Source: Peronospora farinosa
Taxonomy: Eukaryota; Oomycota; Peronosporomycetes; Peronosporales; Peronosporaceae
NCBI GenBank assembly: GCA_947646735.1
Contig: CANTFK010000024.1
Location: 124,001-188,000, forward strand
Reading direction: 5' to 3'
Length of the DNA: 64,000 nt
The position numbers and the translations under genes are program-made. Positions 46,205 through 58,332 of the stretch are shown in pieces (the stretch's first letter is position 1; every line of letters starts with the position of its first letter). The notes under the pieces are model-generated. The model had not been told where the DNA came from. It worked only from the letters and a program-made list of their open reading frames with translations, and did not search any database.

Positions 46205-49200
46205 TCTCAAATTCCCATGAATTCCATGATTCGGGATAACCCCGCCATTTCACCAGATACTGGTTTTGACCATGGCGGCGACGCTTCTGCAGTAGACGCT
46301 CCACATGGAACTGCAGGTTCCCTTGCGCATCGAGCAAAGGAGGAGGAGGTCGGTGTATCGGAACAAGCTCATGCCGAGCTTGTTCAGGAGGTGCGGACCC
46401 TTCTTGAGGAGAGGCAGACGATGAACTCCCGGCTTGAGTCCCTGGAAGAGAGTCGGACCCGAATGCAGGGTCAACTTGACTTGTTGGTGCAGATGCTCCG
46501 TCCCGCGACAATGCCAATGGGCCCGGCGCGAGCGCCTTAGCGCCTATTTGGGACGGATCCCGATAAGTTTTTAGCATGGCGACATAGAACACAGGATGTG
46601 TACGCAATTTGCGCGGCAAGTTAAGCGTATACGCTGTGCCTTTCTTGGCAATGACCTTAAAGGGTCCGATAAAGCGCGGACGCAACTTCGTCTTAAAGAC
46701 AGCGGATACTACATTGGTAGGTAGATTTTTAGCATTTAATAATACTTGGTCTCCGACCTCATAATCATTAATACAACCTCTGCCTTTCGCATCTGCATAT
46801 TCCTTTTGTTTATCTTGACTATCAGCCATTGCATCTTGCACATGTCGTAAGACATTTAGTCGCGTTGCGAGAAACGCATTTACCTGTTTCCTAACAGTAT
46901 TAGGGCTGACATCAGCAAGCCGATCGGCAACCTCTCCCCCACCAAGCCCTGAACCACTCGGTGGTAGCGTTAACGGAACGCGTGGGTGTGTGAGACCATT
47001 GACATAGAACGGAGTGTAGCCGGTGGAGGCGTGCACGGAATTATTGAGTGCAAACTCAACTACAGGGAGCATAGAGCTCCAACGCTTAGGCGTTTCAGCA
47101 CAAACGCTGCGTAGGATATCTTCAACAACGCGATTTACGCGTTCGGTTTGACCATCGGTCTGCGGATGATCCGCCGTGGACATGTCCAAACGGGTGCCCA
47201 GCACCTGGAAGACGGACTTCCAAAATTTACTCGTAAAACGAGGATCACGATCAGAAACAATTGCCACTGGCAAGCCATGTTGGCGAAACACCCGATCGAT
47301 AAACAGCTCCGCTGTACCCACACCATCGATCGAATCTGGCACAGCCGCTAAGTGAGCCATCTTGCTCAAACGGTCAACAAAGACCACAATACCTGTATTG
47401 CCCTGCGAATCTTTTGGTAGGCCAAATACAAAGTCCATACTAATGGACTCCCAGCACCCAGTGGGAATAGGCAAACTAGCCAGCGGCGCTGCCGAATGGG
47501 GCGAGGGTTTCACCCGCTGACACATTTCACACGTACGCACATATGTGCTCACCCATTTGTATAATTTGGGCCACCAATAACTTTGGCATACTGCCCCATA
47601 GGTCTTTTCACGACCCAAATGACCACCGATGGCGGTGTCATGTACCTCATAGAGGATACGATGCTTCAGGTCCTCGTCATGAGGAACTACAATACGCGGA
47701 GGATCCGCTACATCTGTACGATAGTACAACAGCCCCTCATCGATAGAATATCGATGGAGGCTTGCATGCAATCGTGCCGACAATTTAATGTCCGAGTCTT
47801 TAAACTTCTCACTGTCAAGAGCATGTAGCAACGCTATACAGTGATCATCTTTAGCATACGCCGTACGAATGAGATTGGTAATAGAAGACGACAACATCGT
47901 CACATGAGCAAGCTCATAATCAGGTCTGCGTGACAACGCATCAGCCAAAGCATTTTGCTTGCCCGGCTTATATTTCACCTCGAAGTTATATTCGGCAAAG
48001 AATGACAGCCATCTGGCCATTCTCTGCGAGAGATGCGGCGACTGAGTCGCAGTGCGTAACGACGCATGATCGGTATAGATCACAAAAGGATTTGAGCCCA
48101 GCAGATGAACTCTGAATTTGACCAGGGCATACTTCATCTCAAGTAGCTCTTTGTCGTGAACTGGATAGTTCTTTTCTGCAGCTTTCAGCTGGCGAGATTC
48201 AAAAGCGATTACACGCTCACGGCCTTCATCATCTGTTTGTAACAGAGCACTGCCAATGGCAAAATCCGATGCGTCACAGACGACGCTAAACGGTCGGTCA
48301 GGGTCTGGCAAAGCCAAAATAGGAGCATGTAGAAGGCTTGCCTTCACTGCTTGAAAAGCATTTTCGTGTTCGGCATGCCAACACCATTCCACTTCCTTTT
48401 TAAGGAGATTGGATAACGGCCGAGCCATATCAGCGTAATTTTCGCTATACTTGTGTAAGTAATTGGTAAGGCCAAGCCATTTACGCAAGTCCTTCTGAGA
48501 TTGTGGAACAGGCCAATCGACTATGGCTTTGACTTTGGCGGGATCCGCTCGTAGTCCTCGCTTCCCAATGAAGCACCCTAGAAAGGAATTTTATTCGGCC
48601 CCAAAGATGCACTTAGAGGCATTAGCATATAATTTATTAGTGCGCATGCACTCGAGCACTGCTCGTAAATGAACAATATGGTTCTCAATATCTGACCGCC
48701 CATGTTCAGCTCGGCTATGGACAAAAATGTCATCAAAATACGTCTGTGCATAACTTCGATGGGGTCGAAACAATTGCGTCACCAAACGGTTAAACGTAGC
48801 CGGAGCATTAGATAGCCCTTGGGGCATCACTAACCACTCCCAGAGCATACCGCTCGGAGTACTAACAGCAGTAAGCGGAATATCACTAGCTCGCATGAGC
48901 AATTGGTAATAACCATCGACTAAGTCGAGCGCACTGTACATGGTACAACCGACCATATTGTTCTGAAGAACATCCTTTCTAGGTATCGGTGTTTGTGCAG
49001 GTATAGTGGCCGCATTGAGCTTATTATAAGCATGAACAATACGCCATTTACCATTTGGTTTCTTAACACAGAAAGTGGGTGTCGAGTGCGGAGATTTACT
49101 TTCACGCACCATGCCCGCCGCGTGCTTTGCACGAAAGAACTCGTCAATGACGTCACACTGTTCTTTGGGTAAAGGCCACTGCCGTGTTACACAGTATTTG

Positions 49201-50834
49201 GTTCCGGGAACCAATTCAATTTCATGACGTACGCCCCTATCAGGTGGTAGAACCGACGGTGGATCGTGACACACCACGTCCTGGAATTCTTTTACCAAAG
49301 GATAGTAGGGATCTGAAGGGTCCTTTAGAATAGATGCCCCACTACTTGCACTTAGTGCCGCTTTGGTATCTTCAAGGACTGTCTCATCGACAAGCGAGGA
49401 TGAGTTCAGCTCGAGGTTAGGTCGAATGACCACCATATCGGACAGAGCACCTGCCTTCAAGGCCTGATGAAATTCATCCACAGACATTTCGCCTAGCTCT
49501 AAAAGAGCATTTAATGATGGGAGGGCCTCAAGGTCAACCTCACCATCTACATCACCTGTCACTCCGTTGACCAGGGTGTACAACTGGTCATTGACATTAC
49601 TATGCGATAAAACAGACGCTTTGCGTCTCGCAGCCGCCATCTGGCGACGCTGCCGTCTCCTTGACGAGACCGTACTCTTCAAAGTACTTGGGATGTTATC
49701 GTCCCCAAGGTTAACAGACCCCTTGTCGTTTACCTGCCCTATGTAAGGGCCGATGTCATTACCGACACCCAATGGGTCACTAGTACCAGTGACTTCACTA
49801 ACAAGGTCATTGACCTTCACTCGCTCTATACGAGAGCCGATGTCATTACCGACACCCAGTGGGTCACTCGTACCAGTGATTTCACTAACAAGGTCATTGA
49901 CCTTCACTCGCTCTATACGAGAGCCGATGTCATTACCGACATCCAGTGAATCGCATTTCCAGCCAATATCACTAACAAGGTCATCGACCTTAACTTGCTC
50001 TATACGAGAGCCGATGTCATTATCGACATCCAGTAAATCGCATTTACAGCCAACATCACTAACAAGGTCATTGACCTTAACTTGCTCTATACGAGAGCCG
50101 ATGTCATTACCGACATCCAGTGGGTCACTAGTACCAGTGACTTCACTAACAAGGTCATTGACCTTCACTCGCTCTATACGAGAGCCGATGTCATTACCGA
50201 CATCCAGTAAATCGCATTTACAGCCAATATTACTATGAGTATCACTAAACGGAGTACGTGCCGTTCCACTAAGTGTCATTGAGCTCTGCTCGACACTATT
50301 ATTGTTGACATCGGAGTTTATCAACTCAGACACTCCAATGTCCAGCACATTAACTGAATCAGTAAATGGCTCGCGCCAATAGAACTTTTGTTTTCTAGCG
50401 AAGGTGGGTTCATGACTCTCCAAAGCTTCGCTAGGAACATTGCGCGTTGCGCCTAAAGTTTTGGATCTCCAATCGATCCACGGCTCATGGCGTTCCAGCC
50501 AGGCCATACCGAGAATGAGATCATATCTCGAGTCCAAATCTAGGACAAGACAGCGTTCAACGCTATTGAAATCTAAAAGTTTCACACCTAAGTTCAACGG
50601 AACTTTAGGAACGGTGACACGTACACCAGTCGCGAGACGTACGGTTATACTGTCACCCTCTTGCGCTTCCAGCGCCTCAGCATACAGCTGACTCCCCTCA
50701 AGGGAGCGACGTCGGACATAATTCCCTGACGCCCCTGAGTCAATTAAAATTGACCAGGGTTTCTCAAAACCCTTTCCGTTTGCCGAACAAACCAACAAGC
50801 CTGGCTTGTAATTTTGTTCTATGGGAGCATCCAC
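46113..50834 (-). CDS. pol: Gypsy 1 pol (protease, RT, RNase H, integrase, chromodomain) with one in-frame stop
   Basis: The polyprotein copies RNA to DNA and integrates it. From the N-terminus: aspartic protease ([12 protein letters not shown]), an array of 29-residue repeats, and a reverse transcriptase with [10 protein letters not shown] and the YFDD active site. An in-frame TAA follows at 48591-48593. After the stop the same frame continues: RNase H ([22 protein letters not shown]), integrase zinc region ([15 protein letters not shown]...CEMC), the DDE core ([35 protein letters not shown]), and a C-terminal chromodomain ([17 protein letters not shown]). The stop falls just past the RT palm. 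Apart from it the frame is open over 4.7 kb. Confidence 0.92.
49747..50230 (-). repeat. 87-bp in-frame tandem repeats between protease and RT of Gypsy 1
   Basis: About 5.5 copies. The plus-strand landmark GAGCCGATGTCATT recurs at 49834, 49921, 50008, 50095 and 50182, exactly 87 bases apart. Each encodes a 29-residue unit of the form [19 protein letters not shown] plus a variable tail alternating between a TGTSDP and a CKCD type. Confidence 0.95.
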
Positions 50835-50920
50835 AGAACCACCTGGGGCTAAGCCCTGTTTACCTTTACCTCCTAAAGATTCAACAGAACTTAGTTCTTT
50901 CCCAGTAGGGCGCCCCGCGC

Positions 50921-51832
50921 CTACTGGGAGTTGACATTTTCCCCTGCGGTGCTCGCCTTTTGGCTAGGAGCAGGGCTTCGGCTTTGCCGATTTGAACGTT
51001 GCTTTCGCAACGGACAGCTAGGGCGGAGATGCCTAGTGCTTCCGCACATGTAACATCTACGGATGCTACCTTGCTGCTCAGCAGCTTGAAGCTCAGCTTC
51101 TTCAGCATGGCTGAGGTCCATGGGTTCCGCCCTATTAGAGGTATTTGATTGATACCAGGGCAGACCATATCGAGCAGATTTAAAATTGAATTCAGCGTTA
51201 AATGCTACGCTTACTGCCTCCTCAAAAGTTGAAGGCTGGACACGGAAAACTTCCGTCCTGGCGACCCCAGTGCGAAGTCCCTCCATAAAAATGGTTACTC
51301 GGACTTCCTCTGCCAGTGGGTCCTGCTGCATAGCAGCAATGAGAGTTCTCAACTCTTGGACATAGTCCGACAATTCTTTCTTACCCTGTCGGGTAGCTAG
51401 GAAGCGTGAGTGCACACGATAAGCCTGATTAGGCGGTGCAAACACGCATGTTAATTGCTTTTTAAGCATCTCCCATGTGGGAAATGCAGCATTTACAGAG
51501 ACACCGCTCGTTAGAGCCCACTCTCTAGCTCTTCCACCGAGCTTAGAAATGGCCAAGCCAACTCGTTGCTTATCGGATGCAAGCATGGCGGCATCCATTG
51601 CCATTTCAACTTCTCGGATCCAGAGGAGAAGGTTCTCTCCCTCCTTCCCCTCGAAGGTCTTGACACTTAAAACAAGTGAACGAGCCTTTGGCTCTGCATC
51701 GGTCACAGGTACCGGAATGTACTGTATAGGCGCGGCTGACGCTGCCTGGTCATGGACCTGCCCGAGGAGCGTTGCCTCATAACGCATAAAGGCCTCAAGA
51801 CGAGCATTTAGAACCTCGGGGCCTTGGGCCAA
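50921..51832 (-). CDS. gag: Gypsy 1 gag
   Basis: Capsid/nucleocapsid protein of about 290-300 residues. A retrotransposon gag fold region ([41 protein letters not shown]) is followed by a zinc knuckle [14 protein letters not shown] (CX2CX4HX4C) and a basic tail. The first in-frame ATG is at 51787. The frame is open further upstream without an ATG, so translation may begin at 51787 or at a non-ATG codon. It ends at a TAG; pol lies downstream in the -1 frame with a short gap. Confidence 0.9.
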   Translation of the reverse strand: MAQGPEVLNARLEAFMRYEATLLGQVHDQAASAAPIQYIPVPVTDAEPKARSLVLSVKTFEGKEGENLLLWIREVEMAMDAAMLASDKQRVGLAISKLGGRAREWALTSGVSVNAAFPTWEMLKKQLTCVFAPPNQAYRVHSRFLATRQGKKELSDYVQELRTLIAAMQQDPLAEEVRVTIFMEGLRTGVARTEVFRVQPSTFEEAVSVAFNAEFNFKSARYGLPWYQSNTSNRAEPMDLSHAEEAELQAAEQQGSIRRCYMCGSTRHLRPSCPLRKQRSNRQSRSPAPSQKASTAGENVNSQ

Positions 51833-51955
51833 AAGGGCCTCGATTTGATCAGGCCCGACGAACGCAGATAGTTTATCTAAGGCGAGTCGTTGTGCCTCAG
51901 AGAGGTGATTTTATTTCTCCATTCTCACAGAGGGTCAGTCTTTAACGACTATTGA

Positions 51956-51970
51956 CTACAAGTGCTACCA
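51956..51970 (-). other. Primer-binding site of Gypsy 1 (putative)
   Basis: Two bases inside the 5' LTR the minus strand reads TGGTAGCACTTGTAG. It begins with the TGG expected opposite a tRNA CCA end. Which tRNA primes it was not determined. Confidence 0.5.
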
Positions 51971-51972
51971 AG

Positions 51973-52610
51973 TGTAGCGGAGCTGCACAGCTCTTTAGCC
52001 AGAGGAAGACTTTCGGCTGGAAGCCTCTTAGTTCGAGAGAACTAAATAGAGTTAAGGCTAAAAGCCACTTAGTTCTAAGGAACTAGTTATTCGACGTTAA
52101 GGTCACCCTCTTTTAAGGAAGTAGGAGGGACTCTTAGTCAGCAAGCAATAAGCTTAAGGTTCAGAGAACCAACGCACAGAGTGCAAGAGCAAGCTAGAAG
52201 CTTAGGGTTCAGAGAACCAACGCACGAAGTGCACAAGAGAACAAGTCAGAACGACTTGTGGTCTTAAACTCAAAAGGAGAACTGATTTTATTTATGCTTT
52301 AAGATATTATGAATAGTCCTACTTTAAGTACACGACACTAGATTAATTACTATAATAGTAGTTATTATATGCAGACTTTGCTATTGAACGACGTATCGTC
52401 TTAACATCTGTGTATGATGTACTTAATGGAGCGTTATCGATTTATCGAATCCTAATCGGTAAGATACGGTATTACCGAATACCGTATCTTAACGCTCATA
52501 CTTAATACCTCTCTAACGAGAAGTATAATAATGCATTATATGCAATACAAAGGAGAGTTTAAGCGTAAACTCTCGGAAAGACGTTACAACCGTCGTGTAA
52601 CCCCGTTACA
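51973..52610 (-). repeat. 5' LTR of Gypsy 1
   Basis: 638 bp, nearly identical to 44509-45146. It is flanked on its right by the ATAAC target duplication and should contain the element's promoter. Confidence 0.95.
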
Positions 52611-52879
52611 ATAACAGTTCATTCGTTTCAGGCTGCCAACACTAACGATGGTAATTTTTGCTGGCTCGGTACGATCCATCTCAGGAAGATCGTTCTCGTA
52701 GTTTGTATGACGAAAGCTCAAGTACTTCTCCGTGCTGCAAAATGGAAAGTAGTATTAAGAGCTGAACTACTAGTATAAATCCTCAAACTGATCACATTTA
52801 CTGACTACTCAGTCTAGATCATTCGAAGACCACTGTCCATGCAAGCTGCCCTTCTCACGACACGCACTTCACTGTCGTA

Positions 52880-53970
52880 GTTCGTGATCCTCTACACTCC
52901 TCTTCAACTTGCACTCTCGCGAAGTCCAATTTCATCGCGTCGTCGCATCAATTCCGGAGCACCAAGTGGCTGCATCAGGTAAACAGTAAGTTGCATAGCT
53001 GACGAAACATGTTTGGGTTGGATCTCACCTTGCTCAATGTGGTCTCGAACAAAATGCGGTCTGAGGTCAATGTGCGTAGCTTTTGGTGTATATCCCTGAG
53101 CTCTTGGTGTATATTCTGATTCGTCGCAATACTTGTCGTCGACTTGTTGTCCATGTGCACCGTAGTCGGTCTTCCACAAAACATCCATTTTTTCAGCAAA
53201 TAACGCATCCACATGACTTCTTGCGTAGCTAGTGCCAGTGCCATATATACGCTTCAGCAGAGGATAAAGCCACTGAAGTTTGACGTTTGCTTTTGTATAC
53301 GACAACTGCACCTTCGAGTAAAATCAGACCTAGATCGACGAGTCTTTTTATCGATTTCCTAAATCGTGTCACAGTATGCCCAAAGCATAATCCTTTTGTC
53401 GTCCAATTTCTTGTACGTAATTTCGTACGATTGTGTTCCCATGAGATAGTGTAAATCGCGTAAAGCCGCACGCCCGTGCATCTGTCGTGGCTGGTCCAAG
53501 TACTGCGATGATTCTGACATCGCCTAGTTTATGTCCGGTCGCGTTGCAGTTGCAATATACAACAGCGAACCGACCAATTTGCGATACGAAGTGATGTCCT
53601 TAAGCACTGGGTGTGATCCATCCGAAATTAGGTCCTGGCCTGCGCAGATAGGGTTGTGAACTGCATAAGCTCCATTTTGCTTAAACTTCGAGACCAATTT
53701 CATAATAAAGTGGGATCAATTCCTTCTTTTCTTGTGAGTAATTCACTTCCATGTCTAAACTAAATCGCGCAGCTCCACAGTAAAATGCTCTGACAATTCC
53801 TTGAAAATCATGTCCGCCTCTGCATCTGACTTGCATTCAATCAGGAGGTCGTCCACATACAGGAATATGTATGTAGGTGACTTGTTGTTCGCATGATTGC
53901 GTTGAACAAAAAGACACGTGTCTGCTCGACATTGTTCGAAGCTCATGGCAGAAAACGCAGAGCATATTTT
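52880..53970 (-). pseudogene. Ty1/Copia pol relic (RT and RNase H)
   Basis: Minus-strand fragments in several frames show a Copia reverse transcriptase (YIFLYVDDLLIE, the YVDD box, near 53860). They then show the RNase H end: VALSSAEAYI, TTVHMDNKSTTSIATNQ, HIDLRPHFVRDHIEQGEI and a QPLGAPELM-like stretch. Frameshifts and stops separate the pieces, so it is inactive. No LTRs could be assigned. Confidence 0.85.
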
Positions 53971-54128
53971 CCTCGTGCCAAACCGTAGCCACTTGTTTAT
54001 GTTTGAAGTTATTACTTCTCACAGTTGTCAAGCATTCAAGCGTCAACTTCAAGACCTGTAACAGGTAAGGTTCGACGTAACCTGATTGATTGTAATTGTG
54101 ACAGCGTGACAGTTGGGACAAAGAGAGA

Positions 54129-54404
54129 ATTAGTTTTGCGTCGCCATCACCTCCACCCGTAGGTGGGGATGGGGCACACCCCTCATTACATAATGGGGAT
54201 TTTTCAGCTAGCGGCCCTCCAGTCACCCAACTATCACACACCATATGGTGCGGGTTGGCAGGCGGTCACCATTGGGTGGTTGCTTATCGCTACATATGCC
54301 TATCTCCGGCGATCTTTAATCTAAATCTTCCTACCGCGGGTATCGATCCAGGTACCTCCCGGTCCCATTGTCAGTGCTAGACCACTACACCCCTGGGGTC
54401 GGTG
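54129..54404 (-). mobile_element. tRNA-derived SINE
   Basis: A 276-bp element bounded by near-identical 19-bp direct repeats, CAGTTGGGACAAAGAGAGA at 54110-54128 and CAGTTAGGACAAAGAGAGA at 54405-54423 (one mismatch). These are target-site duplications. On the minus strand its head is tRNA-like, with an A-box-like TAGTGGTCTAGC and a B-box-like GGATCGATACC about 37 bases further. The rest is tRNA-unrelated body. tRNA-derived SINEs are known in Phytophthora; the exact family was not determined. Confidence 0.75.
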
Positions 54405-54506
54405 CAGTTAGGACAAAGAGAGACGGACGCCACATGGAACAATCAAGATTCCATGGAGATGGGACCGGCAGAGACGGTCGACATGTGAGACCAGTATATT
54501 AGAGTG

Positions 54507-55579
54507 TGTGGCGAAGCGAAGGAGTGAATTTGGCGAAGTGTGATCGCACATTTTCGGTTAAGTTCGAAATGGCCAATATTGATGAATCGCGATCTCGCAG
54601 AAAGGTTTCAAGATGATGTCAAATGGGATGGAAAACAGTGAATGGTGGAGTTTGCAGTTCTATGTGGGTTAAATATGGACTAGAAACTACACAATTGCGA
54701 TCTCCAGTATTTGTCGGTGGCGATCCGCGTGAACGCGATTGCTAAGAAAGAGGATTGTTACATCCAAGTATGTGGAAGACGGTCTGGTGTAGATTACGTT
54801 GTTTTGTAAGACTGGAATGACACGTCATATAGATGGACCATCTCACATGACCCGAGGAACGGTGAAGAAGACAAGTCGTGATCCGGCGGACCGCGATCCG
54901 ATTCTAATTATTAGTACTGCGATCCGATACTAATTATTTAGTACCGCGATCCGATACTAATTATTTAGTACCGCGATCCGATACTAATTATTTAGTACCG
55001 CGATCTGATACTAATTATTTAGTACCGCGATCCGATACTAATTATTAGTTCCACTAAAATGGTATTAGATCCAAGCGAGGTAGCGATCCAGATCACGGCG
55101 ATATTGGAGTGGACCACATTACAAGATCTGATTTTTCCGAAAGGGCGATACGTGGCAACAGATCCTGAGCTATAGATAGTCAAGATCATAGGTTTTGGTA
55201 TTTGATTGGTTAAAATTAACAGAGTTCAATTTGCTTCTAAGTACACGTGTCGACTCCTCTTCCGGGCTGGATTCTTTGGCCTCCCAACGTCTCAAGGAAT
55301 TCTGCATACTACGCAAGTCATATCCCTGGATTGTTTGGCCAGGAATTGCAAGAATTCTCAGCAAAACAACTCAAGCTGCGACTGGACGCAGAGGACTAAG
55401 AAGTCCAGATACAATATCGCGAGACGGCTCAAGTGGTCAGAAGGCAAGCGTATCAAGTATCAACCAATTGGATAAGGCGATCTCAAGGGAGATCAGGGCG
55501 ACTCAAATAGAGCACCCCAAGATCAACTGCGATCGTGTAAGGAATTCCACTCGATCGCCCCCCACCTATCCCTAACACA
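54507..55579 (+). repeat. 5' LTR of Gypsy 2 (right end approximate)
   Basis: The start is defined by identity with 63837 onward. The end is set at CTAACACA (55579), which mirrors the TGTG start, but could not be confirmed because the 3' LTR runs off the window. Confidence 0.55.
54902..55050 (+). repeat. 27-bp tandem repeats in the LTR
   Basis: About five copies of a 27-base unit containing GTACCGCGATCCGATAC followed by TAATTATTTA, with single-base variants. Located inside the putative 5' LTR. Confidence 0.95.
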
Positions 55580-55717
55580 ATCAAGTTCAACATCGACTCA
55601 AGTCTACCGAGTAGCGAGCAACCCGCCCTACCGACGGGTACACAAGGTGAGGAAGGCTGTACAAACGGAATCGAGGTACCCCCTCCGTTAGTCGGTCGTC
55701 CGGGCGCCAGTGGAGAG

Positions 55718-56134
55718 TTGGGATCGCATCAGCAATTTTGCGAATCCCACTCCACCACAATGGTGCGCGTGCTCGGATCTTCTGGTGAATCGGGATTTTA
55801 CCGTGAGTCCCTAAGAGAAGAGACTAAGGTAAGATTGAACCTGTTATTGAATCGTCAGCGACAGAGGGATTGCTGCAGACGCGTGAAAGGATCCTCGGAT
55901 CATCAGCGTTTTGGGAGGGTCGCAGATGAGAAGAAAACCAAAGAGGAAGATCAAGAAATTGATCTGAAAGAAATACCTCTACCCCATCCCCAGGTACTTT
56001 CGAGGAAACCAGTGGATTGCGTTGCAAAACGCGATCCGCTGAATAAAAATCCTTCGGTGAAAACCGAGGCAAATTTATTCACAAAAACACTCCGAATTCG
56101 AAGAAGAAGAAGAGATCGAAGCCATCACGAGTGA
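55718..56134 (+). CDS. Leader-region ORF of Gypsy 2
   Basis: A 138-codon ORF after the LTR, charged and rich in Arg, Lys and Glu, without a recognised domain. It may be the N-terminal part of the gag precursor cut off by a frameshift. Confidence 0.35.
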   Translation: MGSHQQFCESHSTTMVRVLGSSGESGFYRESLREETKVRLNLLLNRQRQRDCCRRVKGSSDHQRFGRVADEKKTKEEDQEIDLKEIPLPHPQVLSRKPVDCVAKRDPLNKNPSVKTEANLFTKTLRIRRRRRDRSHHE

Positions 56135-56614
56135 AGATGGAGGCGCTTGAATAGGATCATAAGGATACCGACATGAGGAAGACAAGACGAAAGGGTGGCA
56201 ACTAGATTAGCTGGAATGGTGTTTTCATTGGAAGGCGCTTAAAGATCTGTTGTCAAGCGATCCCGTTCTAAAGATTTTGAAACTGAAGTTAATTGGATCG
56301 CTGCGAGGACCAATTTCAGCTCCCATGCCGACACCGAACCAGTTGGAAGCGATCCGTCGGCTTATGGAGTTGCTCCAGAACGCTGGACTCACCGCTGGAG
56401 ATTTTAACGCGCAGGTGCTGTTGGAATGCGACCATGATATGAGTGATCCAGGCAGGGCGATCTCTTTTTTTAAAGCTAGTTCCGCTTACTGGAGAGTGCA
56501 ATTCAGTGGATCAGGCGATACAGCCGATTGTAGATATACCAAAAGGATATCATACTGGATCTTCGCAGTATATGTCAGCGGAATCCAAGGTGGAGACGGA
56601 CGACTCGATTTTTT

Positions 56615-57963
56615 ATGCAGCGAATGTCACTTGGACCGGCTGGTGCAGCGCATATTCGCGAGCGACTGGCACCGATTAAGGCCGGAGAACAATCTACGAC
56701 GGCACTCACAGCTGAAGACATGAATGTGACTGAATCAGGTCATTTGCAATCCTATTTTGAAGCTGCTATGAGAAAGTACCGAGCAGATCAAGCTCGCATG
56801 ATCGCCAGTCGATTCGCGATCCCCACAAACACCTCAAAAGTTTGCATTTCGGATGTGGATATGGAATCGGCCGGATCGCGTCAATCGCGATCCAATAATT
56901 ACGATCCAGACGATTTGGGGTTGGAGGATCTAAGACGGCCACAAGTCGCAAGTGCAGGCGCTGTACCTGATGGTGGACTTGTCACGCAGCGGATTCGAAT
57001 ATCTGCGATCGCAGATCCAAAAGAATTTACAGGACGGGACAAGGATGAAGATCGAGCGAGAAGTTGGGTAAACAAGGCCAAGTCGGCGTTCTTACGCGAC
57101 CAAGCCCCGGATGATAAAAAATGCCTAGTATTTGGTGATTTACTCACGGGGCCGGCACGAAATTGGTATAGCCAGTTAAGTCGATCCACTCGGAACTCTT
57201 GGAAGTCGTTGTTGGAAACCTTCATGAACCAGTATTGTGGATATGGTATGTCTGTCGGGAGACAATACTATCATGCGAAGAAGCGATCCGATGAAACGCC
57301 ATTGGAATATTTGTATCGGCTGAATGTAGCCGCGATCCGAGCAAAAATTCCCTTCGGGAGGGATCGCCCTAAATTCGCCGAGAACATGTGGAGCATTTCA
57401 TTGGTACACATGATGATCGCGATCTGACTAAGCAGTTGACGTTGTTACGCCTTGGAGACGCCGACGATATGGAAGAGACTCTTCGAACATATCAACGCAT
57501 GGAGGGAAGACAGTATCCGAGTGCAATGGGGTCAAGCAACTTTCTTCAGCGATCTGCGTCAGCATCCACTCCGGCACCCTCGAAACCTACTCGTGCCGTG
57601 AGAGCGATTCGTCTGGAAGGCAGTAGCAGTGAGTCAGACTCGGACCTTAGCGGATCAGACGCAGAAACAGATCGACGCAACCTTTACGTGACTACAGTAC
57701 CAGATCGCGTGAAGAGATATAGTGATCAACGCGCGGGATCGGACCATTTGGATCAAGATCGCGGTCCAGATCGCGTGGTGAATCAGAAGGCTTGTACTCA
57801 TTGTGGGTCGAAGAAACACGATGATCGTGAATGCTGTAAGAGACTAACGTGTCAGAAGTGTGGTCGTAAAGGACATCCTTCGGACAAGTGTTTTTACACC
57901 TGTGCTGCCTGCGGAGATATCCATGAGCATGGAAAATGTCGATGGAAGAATTATACAACATAA
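56615..57963 (+). pseudogene. gag: Gypsy 2 gag
   Basis: Capsid region in one frame (56615-57427, with FGDLLTGPARNWYSQL, TPLEYLYRLNVAAI). It continues in the -1 frame from about 57388 to 57963, ending in Cys/His knuckles (CTHCGSKKHDDREC, CQKCGRKGHPSDKC, CAACGDIHEHGKC). The frame change falls inside the capsid C-terminal part. An additional upstream ORF (56250-56723) probably belongs to the same protein. It is inactive as it stands unless frameshifting occurs. Confidence 0.8.
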
Positions 57964-58332
57964 TACGCAAGTGGTATGTCCCAACTAAGCATGCTGGAAT
58001 GCTTCCGCCGAAGGCAGAAGAAATGTTAAACTAGGACGCTCGCCAGGTTGAAATCTGGTACGAGCCGAGCGTTCTAGGCTCTACATTTCTGCATTTGTGG
58101 AAAGAAGATCGACAGATCAGGGCTTTAACACTCAGATCGACCCGAATAATACATGTGAAGATTCAAAATTTCTACGTTCAATATTAAGCGTCGTAAGAGT
58201 TGATTAATATGCCCGATCGCCTGCGAAAATGGAGCTCAACTTAGCACCAGGGGATATTGGAAATATCATACCCCAGGAAAATGGTTCAAGCAAGCCAAGG
58301 CAACGGGCAAGATCAACAATGAAAAGGCGATT

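Larger units (their letters stand above)
44509..52610 (-). mobile_element. Ty3/Gypsy LTR retrotransposon 1 (chromodomain type), nearly complete
   Basis: An 8.1-kb element on the minus strand. Both LTRs are 638 bp and begin TGTAGC / end in ACA on the plus strand. A 5-bp target duplication ATAAC lies at 44504-44508 and 52611-52615. I see three differences between the LTRs, so the insertion is young. Internal order on the minus strand is primer-binding site, gag, protease, tandem repeats, reverse transcriptase, RNase H, integrase, chromodomain, then an antisense ORF pair, a polypurine tract and the 3' LTR. One in-frame TAA at 48591-48593 splits pol. The gag and pol frames differ by -1. Confidence 0.95.

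Noticed and set aside
46217..46540. 107-codon plus-strand ORF following the Gypsy 1 antisense pair
   Set aside because: It lies completely opposite the chromodomain and its low-complexity linker in pol, so it is most likely a shadow, although its Glu/Leu-rich composition looks coiled-coil-like.
49753..50238. 161-codon plus-strand ORF with Ser/Thr/Arg-rich repeats
   Set aside because: It is the antisense reading of the 87-bp array in pol.
54330..54404. Possible tRNA gene on the minus strand
   Set aside because: The A/B-box-like segment does not fold into a proper acceptor stem and is bounded by target duplications; it is the head of a SINE.
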